From: Acidobacteriota bacterium
GTDB taxonomy: Bacteria; Acidobacteriota; UBA4820
Direction: 5' to 3'
NCBI GenBank assembly: GCA_029559035.1
Contig: JAKQCT010000065.1
Location: forward strand, 1 to 64,000
DNA: 64,000 nucleotides
Shown here: one piece after another, positions 16,240 to 25,591 of the stretch
Layout: each line of letters opens with the position of its first letter
Position numbering within the stretch: the stretch's first letter is position 1
Position numbers and translations under genes: made by a program
Notes under the pieces: model-generated
The model's database searches: none
Told to the model about the DNA's origin: nothing
What the model saw: the letters and a program-made list of their open reading frames with translations, nothing else

Positions 16240-18807
16240 ATGGCAGTCAAAGAGATAAAGGCCGCGACGACCAAAGAACTGGAGCGGGAGGTTCTCGCGC
16301 TGCTGGAACAGGGAGCGATAGTCCTCACGGGCAATCCGCGCCTGGTAAAGGAGCTTTTCCGTCTCCATAGATCCCGAAAGCTGGGGACGGGTGAAAAAGC
16401 GTGGGAATCGCCTGAGGTCTCATCTTTCAGGTTCTTCGTCGACAGGAGTTACGAAAGCCTGTGGCCCGAGAGGAGACAGCTCTCATACGAATCTTCGCTG
16501 CTGCTCTGGATGGAGGTCCTCAGGGGAAGCGGGCTGCCCGATACGCGCGACCTTGCCGGAGAGTTCCACCGCGCGTTCAACATGCTGGAAAGTTACAATG
16601 TCGATCCCGCAAAGGTATCCGATGATACGCAAAACCTAGGCAGGAACGGGCTCTTCGATGCTTTCAGGAAAATGATATACAAGCGTGGCCTTATAACCTA
16701 CGCGGGGGCCGTAGCCGAGGTCCGGGCTGCCGTGCGTGGAAAGTCGATGGAGCTTCCGGGTTTGATCGCGGTGAGCGGGCCTGAGGAGCTTCTTCCTGTC
16801 GAAAAAGAGCTTCTGGACGCTGTCTCCGAAAGAACGGAAATCGTTAAGCTTTCTCTTTCGCCCGACAGGGCCAGAGTACCCTTCGTGGAGCTCTTTGAGA
16901 CCTTCGAGGAAGAAGCCGAAGTTGTGGCAGGCAGGGCGGTCGATGATCGCATTTCAGGCGCGCAGCGAGTCGCCATCCTCTATAACGAGGATAAATACAG
17001 GAAGAAGCTGGAAGAGATATTCAGTGACATCTGCGAAGAAACCCTCGCGGGTAAGGACCCTGACGGACCCGGCCCCGGAACGGCCGTCAGCCTCGCGGAA
17101 ACTCCCCTCTTTAGTCTCTTGGACCTGGCTCTGGGGATTGGATCGGGGCTTCCCGACGAGAAACTGCTTTCTGTTGTAGCTACTCCTTCTTTCAAAGGAC
17201 ACGGGCTTCTCGACATGAACGAGTGGGGTGAGCTGGCGACTTCCGTCAGGCGCGAAGGCGGCCGCGGGCTGAGGCGCGTCATTGAAAAATTCGGAATAGG
17301 GGAGGAGTTGTCCCCCTTCATCCATCCGAAAGCGAAGGAGACGAAGCTCTGGATCGCCGACTCGAAAGCGTTCCTCGCGATGTTCGATCTCTCCGGGGAT
17401 GGCTTCGAAGCCAGGTGCATTGAAGTCCTCGGCGATTGCTTCCGATTTCTCGAAGCCGAGCGGGGCGGAGAAGTCTCGGGATTGGAACAGTTCCGCGGGA
17501 GTCTCGCGGTCGTCTGCGGGAACGCCAAGGTCGAAGCGGGAACTGCCCCCTGCGCGGGCGTCGAGGTCCTCGCCCTGGAAGAGGGCGCGGGACTTTCATT
17601 CGAAAAAGTCTACATCGTGGGATGCAGGCAGGGAGCCCTTCCGCCGCCTCTGCCGAAACACCCTCTGCTGCATCCTATCGAGAAACAGCAGATGGATGAC
17701 CTTTCGCTGAAAGCGGACTACCTGAGGAATGAGCGGATCTTCATGTCGGTCCTCGCGGGCGCTGAATCGGTCTTTCTGTCGAGGCCTTTGGCGGACGGGG
17801 ACACTCCGCTTCTCCCGACGCCTTTCGCCCCCGACGGAGAAAGGCACGGCCCCTTCAACATATACCTGTCGGGTGCCGGAAGAGTTCCGGGCCGCTCGTG
17901 GCTCGCCCGCGCCCTTGAAGCTTCCCCTGCGAAAAGGCGGGCCCCGCGACTAATCGAGAGAAAAGATTATCTACCTGAGAAGATGAGCGTCACAAACGCG
18001 ACCGACCTCTTTTCCTGTCCGTTCAAGTTCTTCATGAAGGATATCGCCAAAGTCGAAGAACCTGCAGAGGCCGCGTCCCTTCCTTCTCCACTCGAATGGG
18101 GGCTTGAGATACACAGGGTTCTCGAAGCTTGCGCTCCCGTCATAAGGGAGAACGCAGGGAAAGCGCCGGTGGAAGAGCTCTGGAAAAGACTGATGGCGAA
18201 GACGGAGGAGTGCGTCCGAAAAAGCCGCCTGAAGGAAGAGCTGAAAGAGCCGGTGCGTCAGTTCCTGCTGGGTAGGGAAGGGAAGATCGGACTGATGGGC
18301 AGGCTCGCGATCTTTGAAGATGACCGCGCCTCGTCGGGCTGGCGGATCGTCGCCGAGGAGACCTCTTTCCACGGCGAAAGGGTTGCGGGATTTGACTTCC
18401 TGCTTAAGGGAAAGATAGACAGGATCGACGTGAGCCCTGCCGCAAACAGGATCGAAGTGATCGATTACAAGAGCGGAAGCTCTGTGACCGACGCCGCCAG
18501 GTGCCAGGTATCGCTCTACAAGAAGATGGTCGGGAAGAAGATCGCCGGAGAGCTGGAGGAGGGAGCCGCTCCGCCGGTAGTTTCCGGCGGGATACTGCCC
18601 TTGAGGAACGAGGACCTCAAGCTTACCGAGGTGAAGGCGGAAAAGGACGAGGACCACATCGGCAGGATCGCCTCGATGTGGAAGGCGATGAAAGAAGGAA
18701 CGGTTGCGGCGGATCCTTTCAGCGACAACGAGTGCAGGTCGTGCGTCTATTTCAGCCTCTGCCACAAGGACGAAGTCGGGACGGGATGGGGAGTGGAAGA
18801 TGAATGA
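16240..18807 (+). CDS. addB: AddB-like recombination nuclease subunit
   Basis: 855 residues. The C-terminal third has the PD-(D/E)xK nuclease motifs, with KIDRID and IEVIDYKSGS near residues 720-750, and cysteines F-S-C-P-F-K-F (about 590) and C-R-S-C-V-Y-F-S-L-C (about 830), the pattern of the AddB-type 4Fe-4S nuclease domain. The N-terminal two-thirds is the inactivated helicase-like part, without a clear Walker A. It overlaps addA by 8 bp (ATGAATGA). The pair would process double-strand DNA ends to load RecA. Start chosen at ATG 16240 after gaggggg. Identity as AddB rather than a shorter relative is inferred. Confidence 0.8.
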   Translation: MAVKEIKAATTKELEREVLALLEQGAIVLTGNPRLVKELFRLHRSRKLGTGEKAWESPEVSSFRFFVDRSYESLWPERRQLSYESSLLLWMEVLRGSGLPDTRDLAGEFHRAFNMLESYNVDPAKVSDDTQNLGRNGLFDAFRKMIYKRGLITYAGAVAEVRAAVRGKSMELPGLIAVSGPEELLPVEKELLDAVSERTEIVKLSLSPDRARVPFVELFETFEEEAEVVAGRAVDDRISGAQRVAILYNEDKYRKKLEEIFSDICEETLAGKDPDGPGPGTAVSLAETPLFSLLDLALGIGSGLPDEKLLSVVATPSFKGHGLLDMNEWGELATSVRREGGRGLRRVIEKFGIGEELSPFIHPKAKETKLWIADSKAFLAMFDLSGDGFEARCIEVLGDCFRFLEAERGGEVSGLEQFRGSLAVVCGNAKVEAGTAPCAGVEVLALEEGAGLSFEKVYIVGCRQGALPPPLPKHPLLHPIEKQQMDDLSLKADYLRNERIFMSVLAGAESVFLSRPLADGDTPLLPTPFAPDGERHGPFNIYLSGAGRVPGRSWLARALEASPAKRRAPRLIERKDYLPEKMSVTNATDLFSCPFKFFMKDIAKVEEPAEAASLPSPLEWGLEIHRVLEACAPVIRENAGKAPVEELWKRLMAKTEECVRKSRLKEELKEPVRQFLLGREGKIGLMGRLAIFEDDRASSGWRIVAEETSFHGERVAGFDFLLKGKIDRIDVSPAANRIEVIDYKSGSSVTDAARCQVSLYKKMVGKKIAGELEEGAAPPVVSGGILPLRNEDLKLTEVKAEKDEDHIGRIASMWKAMKEGTVAADPFSDNECRSCVYFSLCHKDEVGTGWGVEDE

Positions 18808-21800
18808 CCTTCCCGACCTTCGTCAACGAAAAGAAGTTCTCGACCCGAAACGCTCGTTCATAGTCGTGGCGCCCGCTGGCGCGGGCAAGACGCAGGTCCT
18901 TGTGAAGAGATACCTGACGCTTCTCAGGGATGCCTTATCCGTCGATTCGATCGTTGCGCTCACCTTCACCAACAAGGCCGCCGAAGAGATGAGGGGAAGG
19001 ATATTTTCCGCCCTGCGAAGCGCCGACAGCGGAGCGAAAGGGCGCGACGGTAACGAGGAGGAGCTTTTTTCGATCGCGAGGGAAGCCCTGAAGAACACGA
19101 AGATACCTCAGGAGGAGCTATTCTCTCCCGGGGCTTTCAGGATATCGACGTTTCACGGCTTCTGCTCGGAGATATTGAGGAGCTATCCGCTGGAATCCGA
19201 TGTCTCTCCCGGGTTCTCGGTCTTAGACGAGGCGGAGGAAACCAGCGCATTCCTGTCGATAGCCGAGGAGGTGGTCGCTTCCGCGCTGTCGGGGAAGGAT
19301 GCCGAAGCGGCGTCGGCCGTCGCGAGGAGGCTGGCGGCGCTGGGGGGAAGGAGCGACGAGCTCATAAGGCAGATCGCCGCTCTCATCAAGGCCAGGGACA
19401 GGGCCGGGCTCAGCCCGGCGATGGGCTTCGAACGCCGCGAAGAGATGATCGGATACATCCTGGAGCAGTACGGAAGCGGGATCCGCGGACATCTCATCGA
19501 CAACTTCAGGGACTATGCGGCGCTTCGAGCAGCCCTGGCCGGATCGCCCACAGGACTATCACTTCCCGAAACGATCCCCGGGCTCGGCAGGGAAGATCTC
19601 GCCGAGTGGAGAACGATAGCCGAAGTTTTCCTGACAGGAGGCGGGACGGGGACGCTGAGAAAGGCAGGCGGCCTTCTTCCCAAGTACGGCTTTCCCGAGG
19701 GATTCAAGGGCAGCTCCGCCGCGGAGTTCCTGCTGGGCCTCGAAGAGAGCTGTTGCCAGGAGCTTCGCCATCTGGCGGAGCTGGCTGACAAAGCCAGGCA
19801 TGAGATAGACGAGAACGGATACATGGACCTGCGAGCGATACTGGAGAGAGCGTTGAAGCTGCTTTTCCCCGGACCTCTTCTTGAGAAACTGGATTTCACC
19901 GAGATGGAGGTGAAGGCCGTTCAGGCTCTTACCTCCGATTCGGGAGCCCCGTCCAAGGCGATGGCGCATCTCCATGCGAGCGTGAGGCACATCCTCGTGG
20001 ACGAGGCGCAGGACCTGAGCGACGCTGAACTGAAGATCATCAGCAGGCTGGCGGAATCGTGGGAGCCGGGCGACGGCAGCACGCTCTTCGTCGTCGGCGA
20101 CCCGAAGCAGTCCATCTACCGCTTCAGGAAGGCCAATGTCGCCATATTCGAAATGCTCATGGAAAGAGGCCTGCCGAGAGAATCCGAAGCGCCCCTTCCA
20201 CTGGAAAGGAAAGAACTGCTCGTCAACTTCAGGTCTGAGCCTGAAGTGATAGATTTCGTCAACTCCGTTTTCGAACCGATCATGCAAAGAAAGTCTTTCT
20301 TCGACGGCGTCGAGTTCTCCAGTTTCATCCACCCGGAGAAAGATGCCGCCCCCCCGAAATTCGTCAATGCCGCGAAGGGAGCCGGAGAAGGCCCGGTAAC
20401 GATCGCCGCCTTCAAAGAGAAAGAGAACCTTCTCGGATGGTTCGCGGAGGAGGTCGGGAAGGCGCTCGAGGCAACGAAGGAGGACGAGGAGATCGCCCTC
20501 CTATACCACAGGCGAAGCGCTTTCCAGCCCTACCTCGAAGCACTCCAGCAGGCGGGGATCGCGATCAATGTCGTTGACGGGATGAAGCTCGAATCGCTTC
20601 CCGCGATCAGCCACCTGATGAACCTTCTGAAAGCCGTGACCAATTTGAGGGACGACCTCTCATGGTCGCTGATCCTGGGGGCGCCGTGGTTCGACCTCGG
20701 GCCCGCGGAGCTTCTGGAGCTCTCCCTCCTTGAAGGCGCGTGGAGTGAAAGAGCGCTTGGTTCTGGTCTCTTGGGCAAAGAAAAACGGGAGGCTCTAAAA
20801 AAAGCTGTCAAGGAGTTTCGCGAAGTGCCCGGAGGAAGGGCTTTCCGGGACTTGTGGAGTAAGCTCGACGGCCCGGCTCTCTACTCGTCGTTTTACGGAT
20901 TGAAGGGTGTCGAACAGGCAAGGCTTTTCTTCGCGATGCTCGAAGAGATAGCTTACATGCCCGGGACGGAACTGGTCTCGCGGATGGAGATGCTCCTTTC
21001 ATCGAAGTACGCGGGCCCCGACCCGGAGGCGTCGCTTTCGAAGATCAAGGCGATGACCGTCCACAAGGCGAAGGGGCTGGAGTTCGACACCGTGTTCGTC
21101 CTCGGCCTTGATTCCGACCCCAAAAAAGGCGCGCGGAGCGGAGGAAAGGCGCCCATAGTCGTCGAGCGGCTCAAGTACAACGAGGAAGAGCAGAAGTTCG
21201 AGTTCTACGACGCTCCCTTCGAAGCGAACGAGCTCTGCTACGAGATACTTGGAGACCTCGATTCGAAGAGGGGCGAGGAGGAATTCCTCAGGCTCAACTA
21301 TGTCGCTCTGACGAGGGCAAAGAAAAAACTCTACCTCGTCGGCGACGCGAAGAAGGCGAACAAGAACTCATTCCTTAAGATGGTCACCGATCAATTGGCG
21401 GTGCAAATAGAAGACCTGCCGATCGAAGAAAAAACTTCCGGGAAAAGGGAAACAAGGAGGATGAAGCCTTCAGGAAGCAAAAAGGCCACGGAGATCCCGC
21501 CGTTGACAGCTCCGTTTAAGATCATCAGGGCGAGCGAAGAAGCAAGGTTCTCTGAAGATGGCGGCGCGGGAGAGAAGATATCGAATGAGGAAAGCCGCGA
21601 ACTGAGGATACGGGGCATCGCCATCCACAAAGTGCTCGAGAGGCTCGCGAGGGGAGGACCCCTGCCTACAGAAAAGGCGATGGAGAGCTGGCTCCTCTGG
21701 AACCGCGAGCCCGCGGACAAGCAGTTCGCGAAAGAGGTCCTTCAGGAAGCGGATAAGGCGTGGAACTGTGAACCTATGAAAAAACTGACGGATGGCGCGG

Positions 21801-22087
21801 AGCTTCTTCCCGAATACTCCATCGAGATGAAAACCGGCGAAAAAGAGATCACAGTCGGCCGCCTCGACCTTCTGATAAAGAAGGACGGAGAGGTGCACAT
21901 AATCGACTACAAGACAGGAAACCCCGGTTCCGACAAAGAAGAATGGATAAGAAGAAAGATCGAGGAGTACCGCCCCCAGGTCGCCATCTACAAGAAGATG
22001 ATCGCCGTGAAAGAGGGGATAGATCAAGAAAATATTAACGCCTATATTTTATTCACCAAGACGGCAGAATTGGAGGAAGTGCCCTGA
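18800..22087 (+). CDS. addA: AddA-like UvrD-family helicase-nuclease
   Basis: 1095 residues from the ATG at 18800. Walker A is APAGAGKT (residues 24-31), with later superfamily 1 motifs VDEAQDLSD (Walker B), VGDPKQSIYRFRKA (motif III), MTVHKAKGLEFDTVFVLG (motif V) and LNYVALTRAKKKLYLVG (motif VI). The C-terminus carries a RecB-type nuclease domain: GRLDLLIK and HIIDYKTG. Together with the upstream AddB-like protein it would form the AddAB complex. Translational coupling is shown by the 8-bp overlap with addB. Confidence 0.93.
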   Translation: MNDLPDLRQRKEVLDPKRSFIVVAPAGAGKTQVLVKRYLTLLRDALSVDSIVALTFTNKAAEEMRGRIFSALRSADSGAKGRDGNEEELFSIAREALKNTKIPQEELFSPGAFRISTFHGFCSEILRSYPLESDVSPGFSVLDEAEETSAFLSIAEEVVASALSGKDAEAASAVARRLAALGGRSDELIRQIAALIKARDRAGLSPAMGFERREEMIGYILEQYGSGIRGHLIDNFRDYAALRAALAGSPTGLSLPETIPGLGREDLAEWRTIAEVFLTGGGTGTLRKAGGLLPKYGFPEGFKGSSAAEFLLGLEESCCQELRHLAELADKARHEIDENGYMDLRAILERALKLLFPGPLLEKLDFTEMEVKAVQALTSDSGAPSKAMAHLHASVRHILVDEAQDLSDAELKIISRLAESWEPGDGSTLFVVGDPKQSIYRFRKANVAIFEMLMERGLPRESEAPLPLERKELLVNFRSEPEVIDFVNSVFEPIMQRKSFFDGVEFSSFIHPEKDAAPPKFVNAAKGAGEGPVTIAAFKEKENLLGWFAEEVGKALEATKEDEEIALLYHRRSAFQPYLEALQQAGIAINVVDGMKLESLPAISHLMNLLKAVTNLRDDLSWSLILGAPWFDLGPAELLELSLLEGAWSERALGSGLLGKEKREALKKAVKEFREVPGGRAFRDLWSKLDGPALYSSFYGLKGVEQARLFFAMLEEIAYMPGTELVSRMEMLLSSKYAGPDPEASLSKIKAMTVHKAKGLEFDTVFVLGLDSDPKKGARSGGKAPIVVERLKYNEEEQKFEFYDAPFEANELCYEILGDLDSKRGEEEFLRLNYVALTRAKKKLYLVGDAKKANKNSFLKMVTDQLAVQIEDLPIEEKTSGKRETRRMKPSGSKKATEIPPLTAPFKIIRASEEARFSEDGGAGEKISNEESRELRIRGIAIHKVLERLARGGPLPTEKAMESWLLWNREPADKQFAKEVLQEADKAWNCEPMKKLTDGAELLPEYSIEMKTGEKEITVGRLDLLIKKDGEVHIIDYKTGNPGSDKEEWIRRKIEEYRPQVAIYKKMIAVKEGIDQENINAYILFTKTAELEEVP

Positions 22088-22214
22088 GGAAAATCATCCC
22101 GATGCCCTTTTTACTTGACGCTTCAGTCTTCAGCCTTCCGCCTTCAGATCTGGCGTCAGCCATCAGCCTGCCTGCTGTTCACGAAGATAGGAAAAGTGAT
22201 AGAAGTTAATTAAG

Positions 22215-22291
22215 GAAAATCCCTCCCGGCCTCCCTTTGCAAAGGGAGGAGCATTCCCCCTTAATTTTAAGGGGGATCGAAGGGGATTTTC
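22215..22291. repeat. Palindromic MITE-like repeat after addA
   Basis: The outer arms GAAAATCCC (22215-22223) and GGGATTTTC (22283-22291) are perfectly complementary. Inside lie two perfect hairpins: cctcccttt-gc-aaagggagg (22230-22249) and tccccctta a-tt-ttaaggggga (22255-22276). The rest of the 22088-22312 gap is a TTCAG-type low-complexity run (about 22120-22170). Repeats built like this (aaatccc...gggattt with a tttgcaaaggg core) are common in environmental genomes. Confidence 0.8.
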
Positions 22292-22312
22292 AGATGGTGA
22301 AGAAAAAAGGGG

Positions 22313-22840
22313 TCACAAACCTACATCCGTTGAAGACATTGTCCAATCAGAACCATTCCAATAAACTAAGAAACCGTCTGTTTCCCCTGGCGATAAAAAT
22401 ACTCCTTCTCCAAGTGCTTTAATTTTTTTGTCTTTATAATAAGAGAGAATTTGGTTAACGCTTTTTTTGGGAAAGACATCTATTTCATGGCACCAGCCGA
22501 AATCATCAATCCCTATGATAGCCGCTTTACTTTGAATTATCCATTTGTTGCAATCTTTCGGAGATACAATCAAAAGAATAACCTTTCCCTTTATTGGGTC
22601 TTTAGCAAGAATTGCGTAAACATATTTTCCATTCCCATATCCATCGAAACGAACATAAAAAGGGTTAACCCCTTCATAGGGAATATATTCTTTGCTGCCT
22701 ACTTTAAGAACATTGCAAGCACATACTTGAAGAGGAAATGCAGGTTGGCTATTGACGCCAAACGAAGTAGCAACAAAGATCCCCGCAAGTATCACTATAA
22801 CTATAAAATTGTTCTTGGTCTTTCGCATCCTCCCTCCCAT
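22313..22840 (-). CDS. Small secreted protein of unknown function
   Basis: Up to 175 residues. Two starts compete: ATG 22840 (after ggaaggaaaagag) or ATG 22828 (directly after gggaggg). A signal peptide of about 25 residues precedes SQPAFPLQVCACNVL. Two cysteines in C-A-C are followed by a YVRFDGYGNGKYVYAIL stretch. The gene is clearly AT-richer than guaA and addA around it. I recognise no family. It stands between two repeat stretches, so it may be recently acquired. Confidence 0.55.
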   Translation of the reverse strand: MGGRMRKTKNNFIVIVILAGIFVATSFGVNSQPAFPLQVCACNVLKVGSKEYIPYEGVNPFYVRFDGYGNGKYVYAILAKDPIKGKVILLIVSPKDCNKWIIQSKAAIIGIDDFGWCHEIDVFPKKSVNQILSYYKDKKIKALGEGVFLSPGETDGFLVYWNGSDWTMSSTDVGL

Positions 22841-22895
22841 CTCTTTTCCTTCCGCCTTCAGCCTTCAGCTCCGGCAAGGGTCGGGGCCCTTGCCG

Positions 22896-24713
22896 TCACT
22901 CCCACTCGATCGTCCCCGGCGGCTTGGTGGTGATGTCGAGGGCGACGCCGACGATGCCTTCAAGCTTCGATATCTCGCTTGCGAGGATCTCCCGCACCTT
23001 GTCGTTCAGGAGCGCGGGCTGGGCGGTCATGGCGCGCTCTGAATAGACGGGCCTTATGACGACGAACTCGCCATCTTTGCCATTAACGCTCATCGGTACG
23101 AAGGCGGTGGGGCACTGCCAGACCACCTCGTAAAGGCCGTTCTCAGTAAGGGCCCTCGTGACTATGTCGTCGGCTTCACGGAGAAGATCGAGCCTCTCTT
23201 TGCTGACGCCGGCTTTTCCCGGCTTCATCTCTTTCACTTCTTCTTTTGAAAGAAGGACGATGCACCTGTTGGTCTGCGGGGCGATCTGGTAGATCTTGGA
23301 GGCGAGGGCTTCGATGTCCTCCCAGTCGATCTTTCCCGAGAGCAGGACGGGGAAGTCGTAGGCCCTGAGGTCTCCCTTGACGCCCACCGACTTGACCGGC
23401 ATTACCTTCGCGTCGGTCCCGCTATCTTTCAGCAGGCCGTCGATCGCCTTCTGCGCGGTCTCCCTAGCTTCGTCATCGATCTCGTCTCCCCTGTGGCAGA
23501 GGAGCCTGACGCCGAGGCCGGGGCCGGGGAAGGGGTGTCTCCATACCATGTGGTGCGGAAGGCCGAGGCTTTCGCCTAGCTGGCGCACTTCGACCTTGTA
23601 AAGTTCCTTGAGCGGCTCTATCACCTTGCCTTCCTCGATCATCCTGGTGATGAGCGGGACCCTGTTGTGGTGGGTCTTGATGAGGTCGGCCTTCTTGGTG
23701 CCCTTGGTCTCGATCGTGTCGGGATAGATCGTCCCCTGTGCAAGCAGGACATCCTCGAAGGAGAGCTTCGCCGATTCTTCCTCGAACACCTTGATGAAGG
23801 TCTCGCCGATGATCTTTCTCTTCACCTCCGGGTCCACCGCGTCCTTGAGCTCAAAAAGGAACCTTTCGCTCGCGTCGGCGAAATGGAGATGGTCCTTGAG
23901 CCCCATCTTCGCGAACTCCTGAAGGACGTCGGCGCTTTCGTTCTTCCGCATCAGGCCGTTGTCTATGTGGAGGAGGCTCACTTTTTCGGGGCCGAGCGCC
24001 TTGATGAGGAGCGCGGCGCATACTGTCGAATCCACGCCTCCCGAAGCGAGAAGGAAGACGCTCCTTCCCGCAGCTTCCTTCTTTATCTCTTCGATCAGCT
24101 TATCCTTGTATGAGCCCATCTCCCACGTGGGGGCTACGCCGCAGATCTTCACGGCGAAGTTGAAGAGCATCTTCTGGCCGTTGACCGTGTCGTCGACCTC
24201 GGGATGGAACTGGAAACCGTACCTTTTCAGCTTGTCAGAGGCGATCGCGGCGTAGTGGTGCTCGACGCCTCCCGTGAAGGATTTTCCTATCTCGTGAAGC
24301 TCGCTCCCGATACTGACCACCGTGTCGCCGTGGCTCATCCAGACGGTCTCTTCTTTTTCGAGGCCGTCGAAGATGGGGGAGCCTCCCGAGATCCTCAGCG
24401 CCGCCTTGCCGTACTCCCTCGCCCTGTGCTCGACCTTCCCTCCGTATCGCTTGGCGATCTCCTGGTGGCCGAAGCAGAAGCCGAGGATGGGGATGTCGTG
24501 GTCGAAGATCTTCTTGTTGTAGGCGTCCTCTTCGTCTTCCGAGGAGAGAGCGGGGCTTCCAGATAGAATTATCCCCTTGTATTCCAATAGTTTTTCGATC
24601 TTTTCCTCAGGTTCGAGTATCTCGGCGTAAACACCGAGCGCCCGCACTTTCGTCGCTATGAGGTGGGCGTACTGCCCTCCGAAATCGAGTACCGCAATGG
24701 CTTCTTTTTTCAT
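22896..24713 (-). CDS. guaA: GMP synthase (glutamine-hydrolysing), long type
   Basis: 605 residues from the ATG at 24713, preceded by ggagacgaag. It converts XMP to GMP with glutamine as the amide donor. The class I amidotransferase nucleophile is C80 in ILGFCFGHQ; the PP-loop of the synthetase is SGGVDST. Most bacterial GuaA have about 515 residues. This one has extra sequence between the PP-loop domain and the dimerisation domain, after FPGPGLGVRLLCH, as in the long (eukaryote-like) type. The C-terminus TTKPPGTIEWE is the canonical active-site end. Confidence 0.97.
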   Translation of the reverse strand: MKKEAIAVLDFGGQYAHLIATKVRALGVYAEILEPEEKIEKLLEYKGIILSGSPALSSEDEEDAYNKKIFDHDIPILGFCFGHQEIAKRYGGKVEHRAREYGKAALRISGGSPIFDGLEKEETVWMSHGDTVVSIGSELHEIGKSFTGGVEHHYAAIASDKLKRYGFQFHPEVDDTVNGQKMLFNFAVKICGVAPTWEMGSYKDKLIEEIKKEAAGRSVFLLASGGVDSTVCAALLIKALGPEKVSLLHIDNGLMRKNESADVLQEFAKMGLKDHLHFADASERFLFELKDAVDPEVKRKIIGETFIKVFEEESAKLSFEDVLLAQGTIYPDTIETKGTKKADLIKTHHNRVPLITRMIEEGKVIEPLKELYKVEVRQLGESLGLPHHMVWRHPFPGPGLGVRLLCHRGDEIDDEARETAQKAIDGLLKDSGTDAKVMPVKSVGVKGDLRAYDFPVLLSGKIDWEDIEALASKIYQIAPQTNRCIVLLSKEEVKEMKPGKAGVSKERLDLLREADDIVTRALTENGLYEVVWQCPTAFVPMSVNGKDGEFVVIRPVYSERAMTAQPALLNDKVREILASEISKLEGIVGVALDITTKPPGTIEWE

Positions 24714-24829
24714 CTTCGTCTCCAACTCTTCAATAACTGTGACTCTTAAATTCTCTCTGTTAAAAATAAGGGCTTGAATGGATGACCCACTCAAGCCCTT
24801 TCGTTGATCTTACAGTCGGAACGGAGCCT

Positions 24830-25573
24830 CTACTCGATGACCTCTACCCTCATGTCACCGGGAGCTCCCCTGACGACGATCCTGTAAGCGTGGTGCTGTC
24901 CCGGCTTGAAGTTGACGTTCACCACCTTGTTGCCGACGGAGCCGCGATCGTCCTGGATGTGGAACTTGATCTTGTTGTTACCCGCGGGCACTTTCAGTTC
25001 CCTTGCCCATTCGAGGTCCTTCGTCCTAAGGAACTTCTTGAGGTTCTTGATGTTCTTCTTGGAGTTCTGGAAGGAGTGTTCGGCCACGACCTGGTCGTTT
25101 ACCTTCACCCTGAAAAGGCCCGTGTTGATATTGGTGATGAGCTTTACGCCAAGCCCGGCATTCCCGCCGGTCGTCGTGACAGGACCTGAGCTGTCGTCGT
25201 CCCTATCGCGATAGTAGTAGGTCTTCTTTTCTTCGACCGTGACCGATCCGCTCTTCGTCGCCTGCGCCGTTCCCGCGTTTACGGTAAGGGTCCAGACATA
25301 GGTGCCGGCGGACTGATAGACATGGGAAGTGTTCTGGCTCGTCGAGGTTCCGCCGTCTCCGAATTCCCAGAAGTAGAAGGGACGCTCCTTGCAGTCCGTC
25401 ACGGTCGCGTTGCCCATGAAGACCACGGACAGAGGGGCGGTCCCCGAATTGGGCGCCGCGCTGGCGTCGCAGGTAACCTGGCACTCTTTCTTCGCGAACA
25501 TGTCGGTCAGGCTGCATGAGATGAGTATCGTCAACAGCACCGCTCCGGCAAGAAGGGTCAACCACTTTTTCAT
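24830..25573 (-). CDS. PKD-domain lipoprotein (paralogue of the upstream gene)
   Basis: 247 residues. It has a signal peptide with lipobox LISC and mature start CSLTDMF. A PKD domain follows (about 36-115) with the typical WEFGDGGTST...HVYQSAGTYVWTLTV pattern. The C-terminal part (about 140-247) shares with the next gene the pattern AGLGVxxITNxxTGxFRVKxxDQ...PGQHxxxRxVVxGAPGDxxxExxE. That shared domain is unnamed to me. Predicted to be attached to a membrane facing the periplasm or outside. Gap of 18 bp to its paralogue. Confidence 0.8.
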   Translation of the reverse strand: MKKWLTLLAGAVLLTILISCSLTDMFAKKECQVTCDASAAPNSGTAPLSVVFMGNATVTDCKERPFYFWEFGDGGTSTSQNTSHVYQSAGTYVWTLTVNAGTAQATKSGSVTVEEKKTYYYRDRDDDSSGPVTTTGGNAGLGVKLITNINTGLFRVKVNDQVVAEHSFQNSKKNIKNLKKFLRTKDLEWARELKVPAGNNKIKFHIQDDRGSVGNKVVNVNFKPGQHHAYRIVVRGAPGDMRVEVIE

Positions 25574-25591
25574 CTTAACCTCCTATTTCAA

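Noticed and set aside
24714-24829. Purine riboswitch upstream of guaA
   Set aside because: I could not find the conserved purine aptamer loops in the short upstream stretch.
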